Source of the DNA: Actinomycetota bacterium
GTDB lineage: Bacteria > Actinomycetota > Acidimicrobiia > Acidimicrobiales > Ilumatobacteraceae
DNA length: 32,859 nucleotides
NCBI GenBank assembly: GCA_009927375.1
Contig: RFNE01000279.1
Span: 1 to 32,859, forward strand
Reading direction: 5' to 3'
Part shown: piece after piece, positions 9,076 through 18,325 of the stretch
Numbering within the stretch: the first letter of the stretch is position 1
Layout of the letters: the number at the start of each line of letters is the position of its first letter
The notes under the pieces: model-generated
What the model was told of the DNA's origin: nothing
The model's input: the letters and a program-made list of their open reading frames with translations, nothing else
Database searches by the model: none
Made by a program: the position numbers and the translations under genes

Positions 9076-10398
9076 ATGAAGGCAACATCGATTCGCAAGG
9101 CACTCGTTCTGACGAGCGCCGTCCTGGGTCTTTCCGTCACGTTGACGGCAGTCCTCTCGGTTTCGCACACGTCGACGGCAATGGCGGCAACAGTCGTCCA
9201 GTTGCCCCAGCGCGGAGACAGCGGTCCAGAAGTTGTTCGCCTGCAACAGGCAATCGTCGCCCGCGGTTTCACTCTCGTCGGCGGCGTCACCGGAGAGTTC
9301 AACGGTCAGACGGTCGCGGCACTTCGCTCGCTGCAGAAGGTCGCTGGCTTCAAGGCAACTGGTTCGCTCGACGAGCGCACCGCGAAGTTCCTCGGTCTCG
9401 TCGACGTTGCCCCAATTGCTGCGAACGCCCTCCCGTCGGTTGGGATGTCGGGTGACACGGTCTGGTCGCTCCAGCAGGCGCTGATCAATGCGGGTACGCC
9501 GGTCAAGGGTGGCGCTGACGGAAAGTTCGGTCTCGCGACCACGATTGCCCTCGGCAAGTTTCAGTCTGCTCGTGGCCTGAAGGTCACCAAGACCCTCGAC
9601 GAGGCCACCGCGATTGCGCTCGGTCTGCTTCCGGCACCAGCCCCGGCAAAGGTGACCGCTTCGACGAAGGCCGCTGCAGCGGCCCCAGTGCAGACCCAGA
9701 CCGCAGCTGCAGCCGCACCTGCAACTATCACGATCGACACCCTTCCGGTGCGCGGTCAGAAGTCCGAAGCCGTTCGCCTCGCGCAGCAGTCGTTGGTGAA
9801 TGCCGGCGTTGAAGTAAAGGGTGGCGCAGACGGCGTGTTCGGTGTGGCAACGACCATCGCAATCACCAAGTTCCAGGAGCTCCGCGGTCTCAACCAAACG
9901 GGCGCACTTGATGTCAACACGGCCTCGGCCCTCGGCCTCATCCCGTCACTCGAGGAGCTCGGACTTCCTTCACTCAAGGTCTTCCCAATGCAGGGACGTT
10001 GCAACTTCTCCGACACGTGGGGCCAGGCGCGCTCGGGCGGCCGCTCGCACGAGGGAACCGACGTCATTGGACCGAAGGGTCTCGCACTCTACGCAGTCGT
10101 CGACGGCGTGATCACCAAGACGTATGTCGGTGCGGCGAACGGTGGAACGGCACTTCGACTCACTGCTCCTGATGGCACCTACTTCTACTACGCCCACCTC
10201 GATTCCTTCGCTCCAGGAATCGCTGCTGGGGTCCCAGTTCGCGCAGGTCAGATCGTCGGTTTCAGTGGAGACACTGGCAACGCCGGCACCCCTCACCTGC
10301 ACTTCGAGGTTCACCCACGCGGTGGTGCGGCAGTGAACCCTTACCCGATCCTCAAGGCCGTCGACGCATGTTCAGTGACCGAGGTGCTCCCCCAGTAA
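9076..10398 (+). CDS. Secreted M23 metallopeptidase with three peptidoglycan-binding repeats
   Basis: Cell-wall endopeptidase that should cut peptide cross-links outside the membrane. The 440 residues comprise a signal peptide (about 1-37, ending AMA) and PG_binding_1-type repeats starting at VQLPQRGDSGPEVVRLQQ, ALPSVGMSGDTVWSLQQ and LPVRGQKSEAVRLAQQS, with an Ala/Pro/Thr linker between the second and third. A C-terminal LytM/M23 domain follows, with zinc motifs HEGTD and HLHFEV and the additional His in YYAHLDSF, so the active site looks complete. ATG 9076 was preferred over an upstream in-frame start because AGGGAG lies 6-7 nt before it and the signal peptide then begins correctly. The frame is intact. 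The inverted repeat upstream suggests specific control. Confidence 0.92.
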   Translation: MKATSIRKALVLTSAVLGLSVTLTAVLSVSHTSTAMAATVVQLPQRGDSGPEVVRLQQAIVARGFTLVGGVTGEFNGQTVAALRSLQKVAGFKATGSLDERTAKFLGLVDVAPIAANALPSVGMSGDTVWSLQQALINAGTPVKGGADGKFGLATTIALGKFQSARGLKVTKTLDEATAIALGLLPAPAPAKVTASTKAAAAAPVQTQTAAAAAPATITIDTLPVRGQKSEAVRLAQQSLVNAGVEVKGGADGVFGVATTIAITKFQELRGLNQTGALDVNTASALGLIPSLEELGLPSLKVFPMQGRCNFSDTWGQARSGGRSHEGTDVIGPKGLALYAVVDGVITKTYVGAANGGTALRLTAPDGTYFYYAHLDSFAPGIAAGVPVRAGQIVGFSGDTGNAGTPHLHFEVHPRGGAAVNPYPILKAVDACSVTEVLPQ

Positions 10399-10414
10399 CT
10401 GACAGCGGCGATGA

Positions 10415-10471
10415 GGTAGTCCGGGCAGTGACGATGTGAGAACCATCACTGCTCGGACTATCTCACTTTTT
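10415..10471 (+). terminator. Rho-independent terminator of the M23 peptidase gene
   Basis: A 17-bp stem with two G-U pairs joins 10415-10431 to 10446-10462 around a 14-nt loop and is followed by TCAC and TTTTT at 10467-10471. The T-run coincides with the last codons of the convergent phosphatase gene. Confidence 0.85.
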
Positions 10472-11146
10472 AGCGGGTTCGCGAAGAATGTGCGATGTGC
10501 TCGAGATCGCTGAGATTCTCGAGGCTGAAGGTGTATCCGTCCCCAAGTCGAATGGCGCGAATCGTGGTGATGCTTGCATGCCCGATGATGAATCGCTCCC
10601 ACTCCCACGGTGTCGCGGAAGACCCAGGAAGTGACAAACGAGGACACTGTTCGTTCCAGCATGCGCAACAAAGGCAATCTTTTCGCCGGGATTCTCAATG
10701 TGCCACAGCGGAAGCTCACCCTCGATGCGGTGGATGCCTCGGTTCGCGAGAAACTCAGTGGCTCCGGCATGGATACGGGCGACAAAGTCACGTACCGGTT
10801 CGCCGCCCTCAAGACCATGCCATCGATCGGCGGCGTTGCGCTTCAATTCTTGGCGGTACGCCTTGATCGTCACTTCCGACGGGGCGCCATGCCACGCAGG
10901 TTCCCTGATCTCCTCGAGAAAGGGCTCGATTACTTCGGGTCGCGATTGCTTCGCGAGGAGCGGTGCAGCAGTCTGACGTGTACGCAGGAGCGGGGAAACA
11001 TAGACGTGGTCGAGGTGCTCTTCAGCTAGCCGCTCACCGAGGCGCTCCGCCTGTTCGAAACCTCGTTTCGTGAGCGGCGGGTTGACGATGCTCAATCCGT
11101 CCTTTACCCACTCGGGTTCAGCGTGACGAATGAGGAGAAATTCCAC
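10470..11146 (-). CDS. Histidine phosphatase family (phosphoglycerate-mutase-like) protein (one frame break)
   Basis: About 225 residues. Contains the phosphohistidine motif LLIRHAEPEW at the N-terminus, PLLRTRQTAAPL in the middle, and the second catalytic His in FVAHAGTNSV. These place it in the branch-1 histidine phosphatase superfamily; the substrate is not predictable. The frame breaks near 10614-10618 after CHFLGLP. Adding one base gives TPWEWERFIIGHASITTIRA and a stop at 10470-10472. The GTG start at 11144-11146 lies 6 nt after a TAGTCT box. It converges with the M23 gene. Confidence 0.82.
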
Positions 11147-11152
11147 GGTTGC

Positions 11153-11158
11153 AGACTA
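11153..11158 (-). promoter_or_regulatory. -10 box of the histidine phosphatase gene, leaderless type
   Basis: TAGTCT on the minus strand, then GCAACC, then GTG. Same box-N6-start geometry as ctaA and sua5. Confidence 0.5.
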
Positions 11159-11195
11159 CTCAACGCCCCTTCACAGATGCTGTATCGCAGGTTCT

Positions 11196-11908
11196 TCAGT
11201 CGACACACGAAGCGATTGCATCGATGACGAAGGCGTCGTATTGGGCGTCGTTCACCGGTGTGGTCGATTCCGCGGCCACGAGCAATGCAGTACCAACGCA
11301 AAGGGCCTGATCATCCGAAATCTTCTCCCCGACTTGATCCGCCACGTAATAGCCATACGCCCGAAGTGCGCTCTCTTCGGTATCGAAATCAGAAGACGAC
11401 TCTGTGAAGGAATTTGGATCGATATTGCCGATCGGAGTGGGAAGAGTGGTCGCCCCAGCAACTTCCCGGGTGGGCAATGCCTTGAGCTCGGTCTTACAAG
11501 ACGATGCGAAGAATTCCCGAAGATCAGTCATCGCCTCGATCGTTTCCGAACGGCCAAGACCTGTAGCGACTGGGCTACGAGTGGATCGGAATCGGCAATC
11601 GAGGTGTCCCATGAGATCGCCTGCAGCGCAATCGACACCTCCGAGTACGCCCGTTCGGCGCGTTCCAACGATGCCGAAATCGAGTCCGGAGCCACCTCTC
11701 TCATCCTCGAGAGCGAAAGCAACAGCACAGACATCGTGCTTTGTAACTGGCGGGGTGTGGTCTTGGAGAAGTCTTCAAAGGCGGTTCCCGTTGCCACGAT
11801 GCTCGATTCGAATTCAGGTCCGAAGGCACACGTTGCGGTCGAAGAGCTCGTCTCACCGCACGACGCCAAGCCGAGACTCAGCACCACGCACGCAATGAGC
11901 CTCTTCAT
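11196..11908 (-). CDS. Lipoprotein of unknown function coupled to an ABC exporter (one frame break)
   Basis: About 237 residues that I do not recognise. A short signal peptide with lipobox LASC begins at MKRLIACVV and puts the mature protein on the outer face of the membrane. The body is acidic and mostly helical in appearance. It includes SVLLLSLSRMREVAPDSI, a Cys in FFASSCKTEL, and the C-terminal stretch ALCVGTALLVAAESTTP, with a further Cys near the end. The frame changes once near 11545-11556, where SLQVLA runs into RSETIEAMTD. The ATG at 11906-11908 overlaps the exporter stop as ATGA, so the two are translated together. A role as a partner of the exporter is inference from coupling only. 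Confidence 0.65.
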
Positions 11909-13692
11909 GAGGTAGTCGCACTCAACCATGACTCATACATCGCCGAATATGCGCCTCCATGGGCGAGGAGTTGAGCGTGCGTTCCCTGTTCTACGATTCG
12001 CCCGCCTTCGAACATGATGACACGGTCAGCTCGAGCAGCGGTCGACAATCGATGCGCTACCGAAATGGTTGTCCGCCCGCGCGCAACGCGTTCGAATGTT
12101 CTGGCCATACGAACCTCGGTCTCTGCGTCGACCGAACTGGTCGCCTCATCGAGCACGAGGATTGACGGTGATGCGATGAACGCCCTCGCGAGTGCCACCA
12201 ATTGCCGCTCACCGGCCGAGAGGGACGACCCTCGCTGTCCAACCGGCGTGTCGATTCCCTTCGACAACGAAGCAAGCCAGTCACTCAACGAAGTTCCTCG
12301 AACGTGGCGACGACGTCCTGTCGCGTTGCATTTGGGTCTGCGAAGACGAGGTTTTCACCGATGGTGGTGGCGAACAAGAAAGGTTCCTGTGGCACGACAA
12401 CTAGCCGGGAGCGCAAATCTGCGTTTGCAACGCGACGAAGGTCCACTCCTCCGACGCTGACCGTTCCAATTTGAGGGTCGACCAACCGCGAGATGAGCCT
12501 CGCGAGCGTGGTCTTTCCGGATCCTGACGGACCGACGAAAGCGACGTGCTCACCCGGTGCGATCAACAAGTTGATGTCAGTGAGCACCGGCTCATCGTTC
12601 TCGTCGTCGCCGCGGGAGCGGTAGGAGAAGGTGACGTTCCGAACGTCCACACCGAGACTTCCCGTTGGTAGTGGCAACGGACGCGAAGACTCTTCCGGCC
12701 CAATTGGGGTATCGAGCACCGAGATCACCCGTCTCAGTCCCGCTACCGCACTTTGGGTTTGATCGATGGTTTCGGTGAATTCTGCGATTGGTTCGAGAAA
12801 GCGATAGGTCAGAAACACGAAACCGACGAGTGCACCTGCGGTGATACCCGAACCTGGTCCGAGCGCGATTCCGGTCCCAATGACCGAAGCAACGGTCAAC
12901 GTTGCGAAAACCTCACCTGACGGGAAGAGAAACGCGCCTATGACTCCAGCCCGAATATTCGCCTTCGCCCTCACCCCGATGCTCTTCAATGTTCTTGAGA
13001 GAAACGTGTCGACGGCGCCGTACGCCTGAATGGTCTCAACCCCGGCGAATATCTCTCCGACGTCGGCTAGGAGATCCGCATTCTTCTCTCTGCTCTTCGT
13101 ATGGGCCGCGACAAGATGGCGCTGAACGGTTCGTAGGACCAAGACCAGTGGAGCCGACACGAGAAACGCAACCACGGCAAGGCGCCAATCGAACGCCACC
13201 ATGACTATTGCGACGACCAGCATTGGGACCCATCGAGCAACAAGGCAAGACCGCCCCACGAGAAGAACCTTGTGAGCGTTCAATGTCACTCGTTACCCGC
13301 GATACAAGGGCACCACGCTTTTCCTCGTTGTGGTCCGCGAGGCTCAGTCGGTGAATGTGATCGAACAACCTCACCCTCATGGCAAAGAGCCCACGTTCTG
13401 CTCGCGTACCCAATCGCGCAGTGGCGAGACGAAGAGTGACGGACGAGACGAAGACCGACGCAAGACCCGCCACGCACAACGTCGTCACGAACCCAGTCCT
13501 CATGGATCCCCCAACGAAGCCGTGGTCGATGATCTGACGAAGCAAAATGGGGATGACGAGTCGCGATCCGGTTCCGAGGAGGGCCAAGACGACCGTCAGA
13601 CCGAGACCACTCCGAAGATCCGGAGCGATGTCAACGCCCTGTTTGATGATTGCGGTGGACGTCGAGAGCGAGGGTCGTGAAGCGTCACTCAT
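11905..13692 (-). CDS. Heterodimeric ABC exporter, catalytic-site half (three frame breaks)
   Basis: Membrane-fused ABC half-transporter, about 596 residues. The transmembrane domain starts at LRSGLGLTVVLALLGTGSRLV, and the coupling region is HRLSLADHNEEKRGALVSRVTSDIERS. The ATPase domain has Walker A GPSGSGKTT, Q-loop VPQEPFLFATT, signature LSAGERQLV, Walker B ILVLDEATSSVD with the catalytic Glu, and H-loop VAHRLST. Breaks near 13273, 13227 and 12286 each need one base. Between the first two, the third frame gives FFSWGGLALLLDGS. The start ATG (13690-13692) overlaps the end of the partner gene by 8 nt. Signature LSAGE is non-canonical, which complements the altered Walker B of the partner. 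Confidence 0.88.
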
Positions 13693-15434
13693 GTGACTTC
13701 CTGTCGCTTTCATAGCTTTCGATGAGCAGGCGGTAGTCGTCCGACCGGCGAAGCAAGTCTTCGTGTGCACCGATGTCTTGAATTACCCCATGCTCTATGT
13801 GGATCACCTTCGTGGCGACGGCGACCGTCGAGGGGCGCGATGCGACGATCAGGCAGGAGAGGTAGTCCTTTTCGCGTAACCGTCGGATGATGTTCTGCTC
13901 GGTCGTCGGATCGAGCGCACTCGTCGTGTCATCGATGAGCAAAAGTGTCGGGTTCTTGTACAACGCCCGAGCAAGAGCAATCCGTTGGCGCTGACCACCG
14001 CTCAACGACACACCACGCTCCCCAACGATCGTGTCAACCCCATCAGGCAGCGAATCGACAAATCCATCGGCATCAGCTGTTCGTAGCGCGGATCGAAGGC
14101 GCTCTCCGTCTATGGGTTGTCCGAGGCTCACATTCTCGGCGATGGAGCCCGACAACAAGAATGCCTCCTGGAAGACGAAGGCCGGCTCGCTCGACGACCA
14201 CAACACCTCTCCGCTCTCTGGTGACAGGAGGCCACCGGCCACTCTCAACAGCGTTGACTTCCCAGATCCTGTTCGCCCGACGATGGCGACAATTTCACCG
14301 CTGCGCACATCCAGGGACACATTCGAAAGGGCCGCTGATGACGCCCCTGGAAATACATAGGTGCAATCACGAACTTCGATCACCTTCTGACTTGAGTCGA
14401 TCTTTCGTGGAACCTTTCGCTCAAGAATGGGTTCGTCGAGGATCTCGGACACGCGCTTCCAACCGCTCGCGGAATGAGGAACTTCGCTCAACACGTAACC
14501 GATGATCCTCAGGGGAAAAATCAGGAGCGTGAACAGATAGATGAAGCTCGACAGTTCGCCGAGAGTCATCGCACCTGCGGCGACCCGGTGTGCCCCGATC
14601 AGAATCAGGATCACGTTGAATGACGCTGGGACGAAGTCCAACAACGCCTCGAAGGTCGATCGTGCGTAGACCGCCCGAATTCGGGCGTCCCTCAACCGAC
14701 CAGAAATCGTCGACAGTCTTCGAGTTTCACGGTCTTCGGCTCCGAAAACTTTGACCACCAAGACACCTTCGAAGCTCTCGTGAACGGCTTCGGATAGTGC
14801 CCCTAGTTCATGCTGGGCACGATCGTAAAAACATCGATCCGCTTCTGGTACCCCACGTTGAGGAGCAGCAGACAAGGGATCAGGAGCAACGCCACGAGCC
14901 CGAGCGGAATGTCGACGATGACGAGCCAGACACCACTCGTCACAACGAGGACGAGGACGGACGTGCTGAATGGCAGTGGTGCCAGGACCCCAACGGTTGC
15001 ATCGACATCAACACCGACGCGGGAAACGAGGTCTCCGGTCATTTGCCTACCGTGCCACTGGGCCGGCTGCTTCATCACCTTCGTTGCAACCGCTTGGGAG
15101 ACTTTGGCCGCAACATTCCACTCCGTCACGCCTGCAAACGAGCGACGAACGACCACACCAACGGCGCGCGTCAAACCAATCCCGACAATGAGGGCCCCGC
15201 CGGTGATGAAGCGGGAAGAAGCGATCGATCCGGAATCGAAGTACGCGATGATGACGTTGTCGATCGTCCAGCCAACAGCGAAGCTCGACGCCACCGTGCA
15301 AAGGCGTAGACCGCAGCACCACACACGGCAATTCCAAAGGACTTGGGCTCATATCGGACCAGTACTTTGAGCAGCGAAAACGCCTGTTTCAATCGAGACG
15401 ACATTGCTAGCGGCGGAGATGCGATGTCTGTCAC
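13685..15434 (-). CDS. Heterodimeric ABC exporter, degenerate-site half (two frame breaks)
   Basis: First half-transporter of the pair, about 583 residues. Transmembrane segments are followed by the intracellular loop MKQPAQWHGRQMTGDLVSRV and by ALSEAVHESFEGVLVVKVFG. The ATPase domain has Walker A GRTGSGKST, signature LSGGQRQRIALARAL, and Walker B LLLIDDTTSALD, in which Asp replaces the catalytic Glu. The H-loop reads VASRPST with Ser instead of His. These two changes mark the non-hydrolysing site of heterodimeric exporters such as TM287/288. Breaks lie near 15297-15301 and in an A5 run at 14827-14831. GTG at 15434 is 6 nt after a TACACT box. Cargo unknown. Confidence 0.87.
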
Positions 15435-15440
15435 GCAAAG

Positions 15441-15446
15441 AGTGTA
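15441..15446 (-). promoter_or_regulatory. -10 box of the ABC exporter operon, leaderless type
   Basis: TACACT on the minus strand, then CTTTGC, then GTG at 15434. It should drive both exporter genes and the downstream lipoprotein. Confidence 0.55.
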
Positions 15447-15469
15447 TTAGACGACTTCATTGGCGTCGT

Positions 15470-15475
15470 TACACT
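15470..15475 (+). promoter_or_regulatory. -10 box of the membrane-anchored protein gene, leaderless type
   Basis: TACACT, then TCCCTC, then GTG at 15482. It is identical in sequence to the exporter -10 box, from which it diverges across 23 bp. Confidence 0.55.
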
Positions 15476-15481
15476 TCCCTC

Positions 15482-16003
15482 GTGAACCTCAAGCAAACGT
15501 TGACGCGAAGTGCAATCGTCTTCTTCGTATTGCTCACCACCGCAATGTGGATTTATGCATTCGTTTTCTCACCTCGCGAAGCGGTCAACCGAATCGCCGA
15601 CAAAGAGTGGCAGCAGCGCGCCGAAGAAATCTGCTCCCAGGCGAATGACGAACGAGGAAAGCTCGCCGATTATCGACTGATTTCTTCGGCCGGAAAAGAT
15701 GCCTTGTCACAGCGTGCCGACATCGTGGAGGAGGCGACCACGATCCTCGCTCGCATGGTCGACGAAATAGCGCTGGTCTCGCCAGGTGACGCGAAGGGAC
15801 AGGCGCTCGTGCCGCTGTGGATCGCGGACTATCGCACATATCTGAACGATCGACTCGACTACGTCGCGCAGCTTCGCTCAGGGCAGAACGAGCCCTTCAG
15901 CGAGACGATGACCGAGGGTCTTCCACTCTCAGAAAAGATCTCGACCTTTGCAGCGGACAACAGAATGCCGAGTTGCAAAGCCCCAATCGACTTGTCAGTC
16001 TGA
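15482..16003 (+). CDS. Membrane-anchored extracytoplasmic protein of unknown function
   Basis: 173 residues that I do not recognise as a named family. An N-terminal hydrophobic helix at about 10-29 (AIVFFVLLTTAMWIYAFVF), with Lys and Arg before it, suggests a single anchor and an outside C-terminal domain. The outer part is charged and likely helical (EWQQRAEEICSQANDERGKLA, in two pieces of a helix), with Cys51 and a second Cys near the C-terminus (RMPSCKAP) that could pair. The GTG at 15482 was chosen from the -10 box 6 nt upstream; a longer in-frame reading would lose the promoter and add a basic non-homologous leader. It overlaps the convergent acyltransferase by 9 nt. Confidence 0.7.
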   Translation: MNLKQTLTRSAIVFFVLLTTAMWIYAFVFSPREAVNRIADKEWQQRAEEICSQANDERGKLADYRLISSAGKDALSQRADIVEEATTILARMVDEIALVSPGDAKGQALVPLWIADYRTYLNDRLDYVAQLRSGQNEPFSETMTEGLPLSEKISTFAADNRMPSCKAPIDLSV

Positions 16004-16647
16004 CGTTCCAACAAGGAACTCAGTCGGTGGAACCCACTGATCATTCGCATCGCGAATTCGAATGATGCGAGCAGGATTGCCGACTGCCACGCAATAATCG
16101 GGCAGATCCTTAGTCACAACTGATTGAGCTCCAACTGCGACATGGCGACCGATGGTGACGCCTGGGAGAACCACAGAACCGTGTCCGAGCCACGACCCTG
16201 CACCGATTCGAACGCCCTCTCCGGCTGGGTCTGCAGCGAGATTGGACGCGATGAATCTGTGTAGCCGTGATTCTGATCAGTGATGTACACGTTGTGACCC
16301 GTCCACACATCATCTTCGATCACGATTGAAAGGTGTCCGACGATTCCGCTCCCCCTGCCGATGAGCACACGATCACCAATAGATACGACTGGGTCGGAAA
16401 AGCATTCCTGGCCCGGCATCATTCCGGCCGACAGAGCGACATTGGATCCAATCATCGTGTCAGTTCCGATGCGAATGTATTTCTCCCCGAAGATGGTTGT
16501 CTGAGGAAACATGATGATGCTTCGTTGTCCGAACGAACCGAACTTGCGACCTTGGGCCGTATGAGGACCGATGGCTCCATAGAGCGAGAGCCAAGCCCAG
16601 ACGCGTCGTGCCGCCCACTCTGAGAAGCGGTGCAATCGTCGTCTCAC
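15995..16647 (-). CDS. Hexapeptide-repeat acyltransferase, LbH family (one frame break)
   Basis: About 217 residues of a left-handed beta-helix acyltransferase, probably transferring an acetyl group to a sugar or similar acceptor. Repeats are visible as YIRIGTDTMIGSNVAL, VSIGDRVLIGRGSGIVG and LSIVIEDDVWTGHNVYITD, with the catalytic-loop motif DQNHGYTD. One T is missing near 16253-16256. In the restored frame the protein reads on as IASNLAADPAGEGVRIGAG, HGSVVLPGVTIGRHVAVGA and VAVGNPARIIR, the normal family ending, to a stop at 15995-15997. The GTG start at 16645-16647 lies 7 nt after TAGATT. Divergent from panB. Confidence 0.85.
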
Positions 16648-16654
16648 CCGAAAC

Positions 16655-16660
16655 AATCTA
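16655..16660 (-). promoter_or_regulatory. -10 box of the acyltransferase gene
   Basis: TAGATT on the minus strand, then 7 nt, then GTG. It is back to back with the panB -10 box only 4 bp away. Confidence 0.45.
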
Positions 16661-16664
16661 CCGT

Positions 16665-16670
16665 TAGCCT
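16665..16670 (+). promoter_or_regulatory. -10 box of panB-panC, leaderless type
   Basis: TAGCCT, then GATTTC, then the GTG start of panB at 16677. It fixes the start of panB upstream of the frame break. Confidence 0.5.
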
Positions 16671-16676
16671 GATTTC

Positions 16677-17475
16677 GTGCGTCCGCGAGTCACCGCTCCC
16701 GTCGTTCGTTCACGCAAGGGTGTCGCTCCTCCGCTGACCATGATCACCGCCGTACGACGCGACCTTTGCCCGAATCGTCGATGAATCCGGAGTCGACATG
16801 ATTCTCGTCGGCGACTCGGTTGGATCCGTCGTCCAAGGCGTAGGCACCACGATTCCCGTCACGATCGAGGAGATGGAGTATCACGTTCGTCTCGTCGCCC
16901 GAGCGAATCCAAAGGCGCTCATCGTCGGCGATCTGCCCTTCGGCTCGTATCACGTGAACAGCGAACAAGGGGTTCGTAGTGCGATCCAGTTGATCAAGGC
17001 TGGAGCGTCGGCAGTCAAGCTCGAAGGTGGCACGACGATGTATGACACCATCGCCGCTATTTGTCGTGTTGACATCCCCGTCATGGGCCACATTGGACTG
17101 ACGCCTCAGAGCTATCACCGGATGGGTGGACACAAGGTCCAGGGACGTGACTTCGAAGGTCGAGATCGCATCCTCGAGGATGCCAAGAGCGTTGATGCCG
17201 CTGGCGCATTTGCGACGGTGATTGAGGGTGTACCAACCGATTTGGCGCGTGAAATCACGAATGCAATCACCATTCCAACGATCGGTATTGGTGCCGGACC
17301 ACACACGGATGGTCAGGTACTCGTTCTTCACGACATCCTTGGTCTGAGTTCGAACCCGCCTTCCTTTGCTCGAAGTTATGCCAGTGTTCGTGACATCGCC
17401 CTCGGCGCCTGCACTCAATTCGTCCACGCGGTCCATGAGAGACAGTGGCCGGATTCTCAACATTCATTCGACTGA
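16677..17475 (+). CDS. panB: Ketopantoate hydroxymethyltransferase (one frame break near the 5' end)
   Basis: Transfers a hydroxymethyl group from methylene-tetrahydrofolate to alpha-ketoisovalerate, the first committed step to pantothenate. About 265 residues: the N-terminal RSRKGVAPPLTMITA, then YDATFARIVDESG after removing one extra base near 16751-16753. Metal and substrate motifs follow: ILVGDSVG, GDLPFGSY, AVKLEGG, MGHIGLTPQS, VIEGVP, IGIGAGPHTDGQVLVLHDILG. GTG 16677 places a -10 box 6 nt upstream and supplies the missing N-terminus. panC follows 4 nt after the stop. Confidence 0.93.
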
Positions 17476-17479
17476 TCTC

Positions 17480-18313
17480 GTGGACGTCATCTCTGACATT
17501 CGCCAGTTTCGTGAATGGCGCTCGACCCTCAACCAAACAACGTCAGTTGCACTCGTTCCAACCATGGGCGCACTGCACGAAGGGCATGCAAGCCTCATTC
17601 GAGACGCAGCATCGACGGCGACTGAAACGGTGGTCAGCATCTTTGTCAACAGGATCCAGTTCAACGACGCTGCGGACTATGCCAAGTATCCCAAGACGCT
17701 GGACGCGGACCTCGAGATCGCAGCCGCTGCTGGATCGACTGTCGTATTCGTTCCGAAGGAGGAAGAGATCGGTCCACTTCTCCAAGGAGCGCCGATGAGG
17801 GCCGGCGCAATCGGAACCTTGTGGGAGGGTGCGGACCGACCGGGACACTTTGACGGCGTGCTCACCGTCGTCAACCAACTCTTCTCCATCGTCCAACCGT
17901 CACGTGCTCGGTTTGGGGAGAAGGATCGGCAACAGCTCACGATCATCACACAGTGGGCTCGTAAAGCGTGGAGTGGTCTCGTCATCGATCATGGTCCGAC
18001 CGTTCGCGACGAAGATGGATTGGCACTCTCGAGCCGCAACCGTCGACTTTCACCTAGTGGCCGAAAAGAAGCCCTTTCCATCAATCGCTCCCTTCGCGCG
18101 ATCGCCACACTCCATGGATCCGGGAATAATGCTGTGGGCGAACTCCTTGATCACGGTCGATCGTTGTTATCACCCGAACTCGACGTGCACTACCTCGCGA
18201 TCGTCGACAGTGAGACGCTGAACCCGATTGACGAGGCTCGATTTGGTTCGATAGTCCTCATCGCCGCTTCCGTTGACGGGGTCCGACTGCTCGACAATCT
18301 CGAACTTTCCTGA
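17480..18313 (+). CDS. panC: Pantothenate synthetase
   Basis: Joins pantoate and beta-alanine with ATP to give pantothenate. 277 residues from GTG 17480, frame intact. Family motifs are VPTMGALHEGHASLI at about 26-40, GHFDGVLTVVNQLF, the KMSKS-like region ARFGEKDRQQL and DEDGLALSSRN. The usual FVNPxQF segment reads FVNRIQF, with Arg58 in place of a strongly conserved Pro near the active site. This could be a sequence error or a real change. The gap to panB is 4 nt and no separate -10 box was found, so it should be translated from the panB transcript. It converges with the ProA-like gene 12 bp away. Confidence 0.93.
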   Translation: MDVISDIRQFREWRSTLNQTTSVALVPTMGALHEGHASLIRDAASTATETVVSIFVNRIQFNDAADYAKYPKTLDADLEIAAAAGSTVVFVPKEEEIGPLLQGAPMRAGAIGTLWEGADRPGHFDGVLTVVNQLFSIVQPSRARFGEKDRQQLTIITQWARKAWSGLVIDHGPTVRDEDGLALSSRNRRLSPSGRKEALSINRSLRAIATLHGSGNNAVGELLDHGRSLLSPELDVHYLAIVDSETLNPIDEARFGSIVLIAASVDGVRLLDNLELS

Positions 18314-18325
18314 CCACTCAACTCG

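Noticed and set aside
9052..9897. Long antisense reading frame opposite the M23 peptidase gene
   Set aside because: The translation is Arg/Gly/Cys-rich with no family resemblance, and the plus strand carries a complete, well-supported protein with a signal peptide and zinc motifs.
13036..13280. Basic, Cys/Ser-rich C-terminal tail on the first exporter ORF
   Set aside because: It is out-of-frame sequence after a break near 13273. The other frames restore a standard transmembrane domain.
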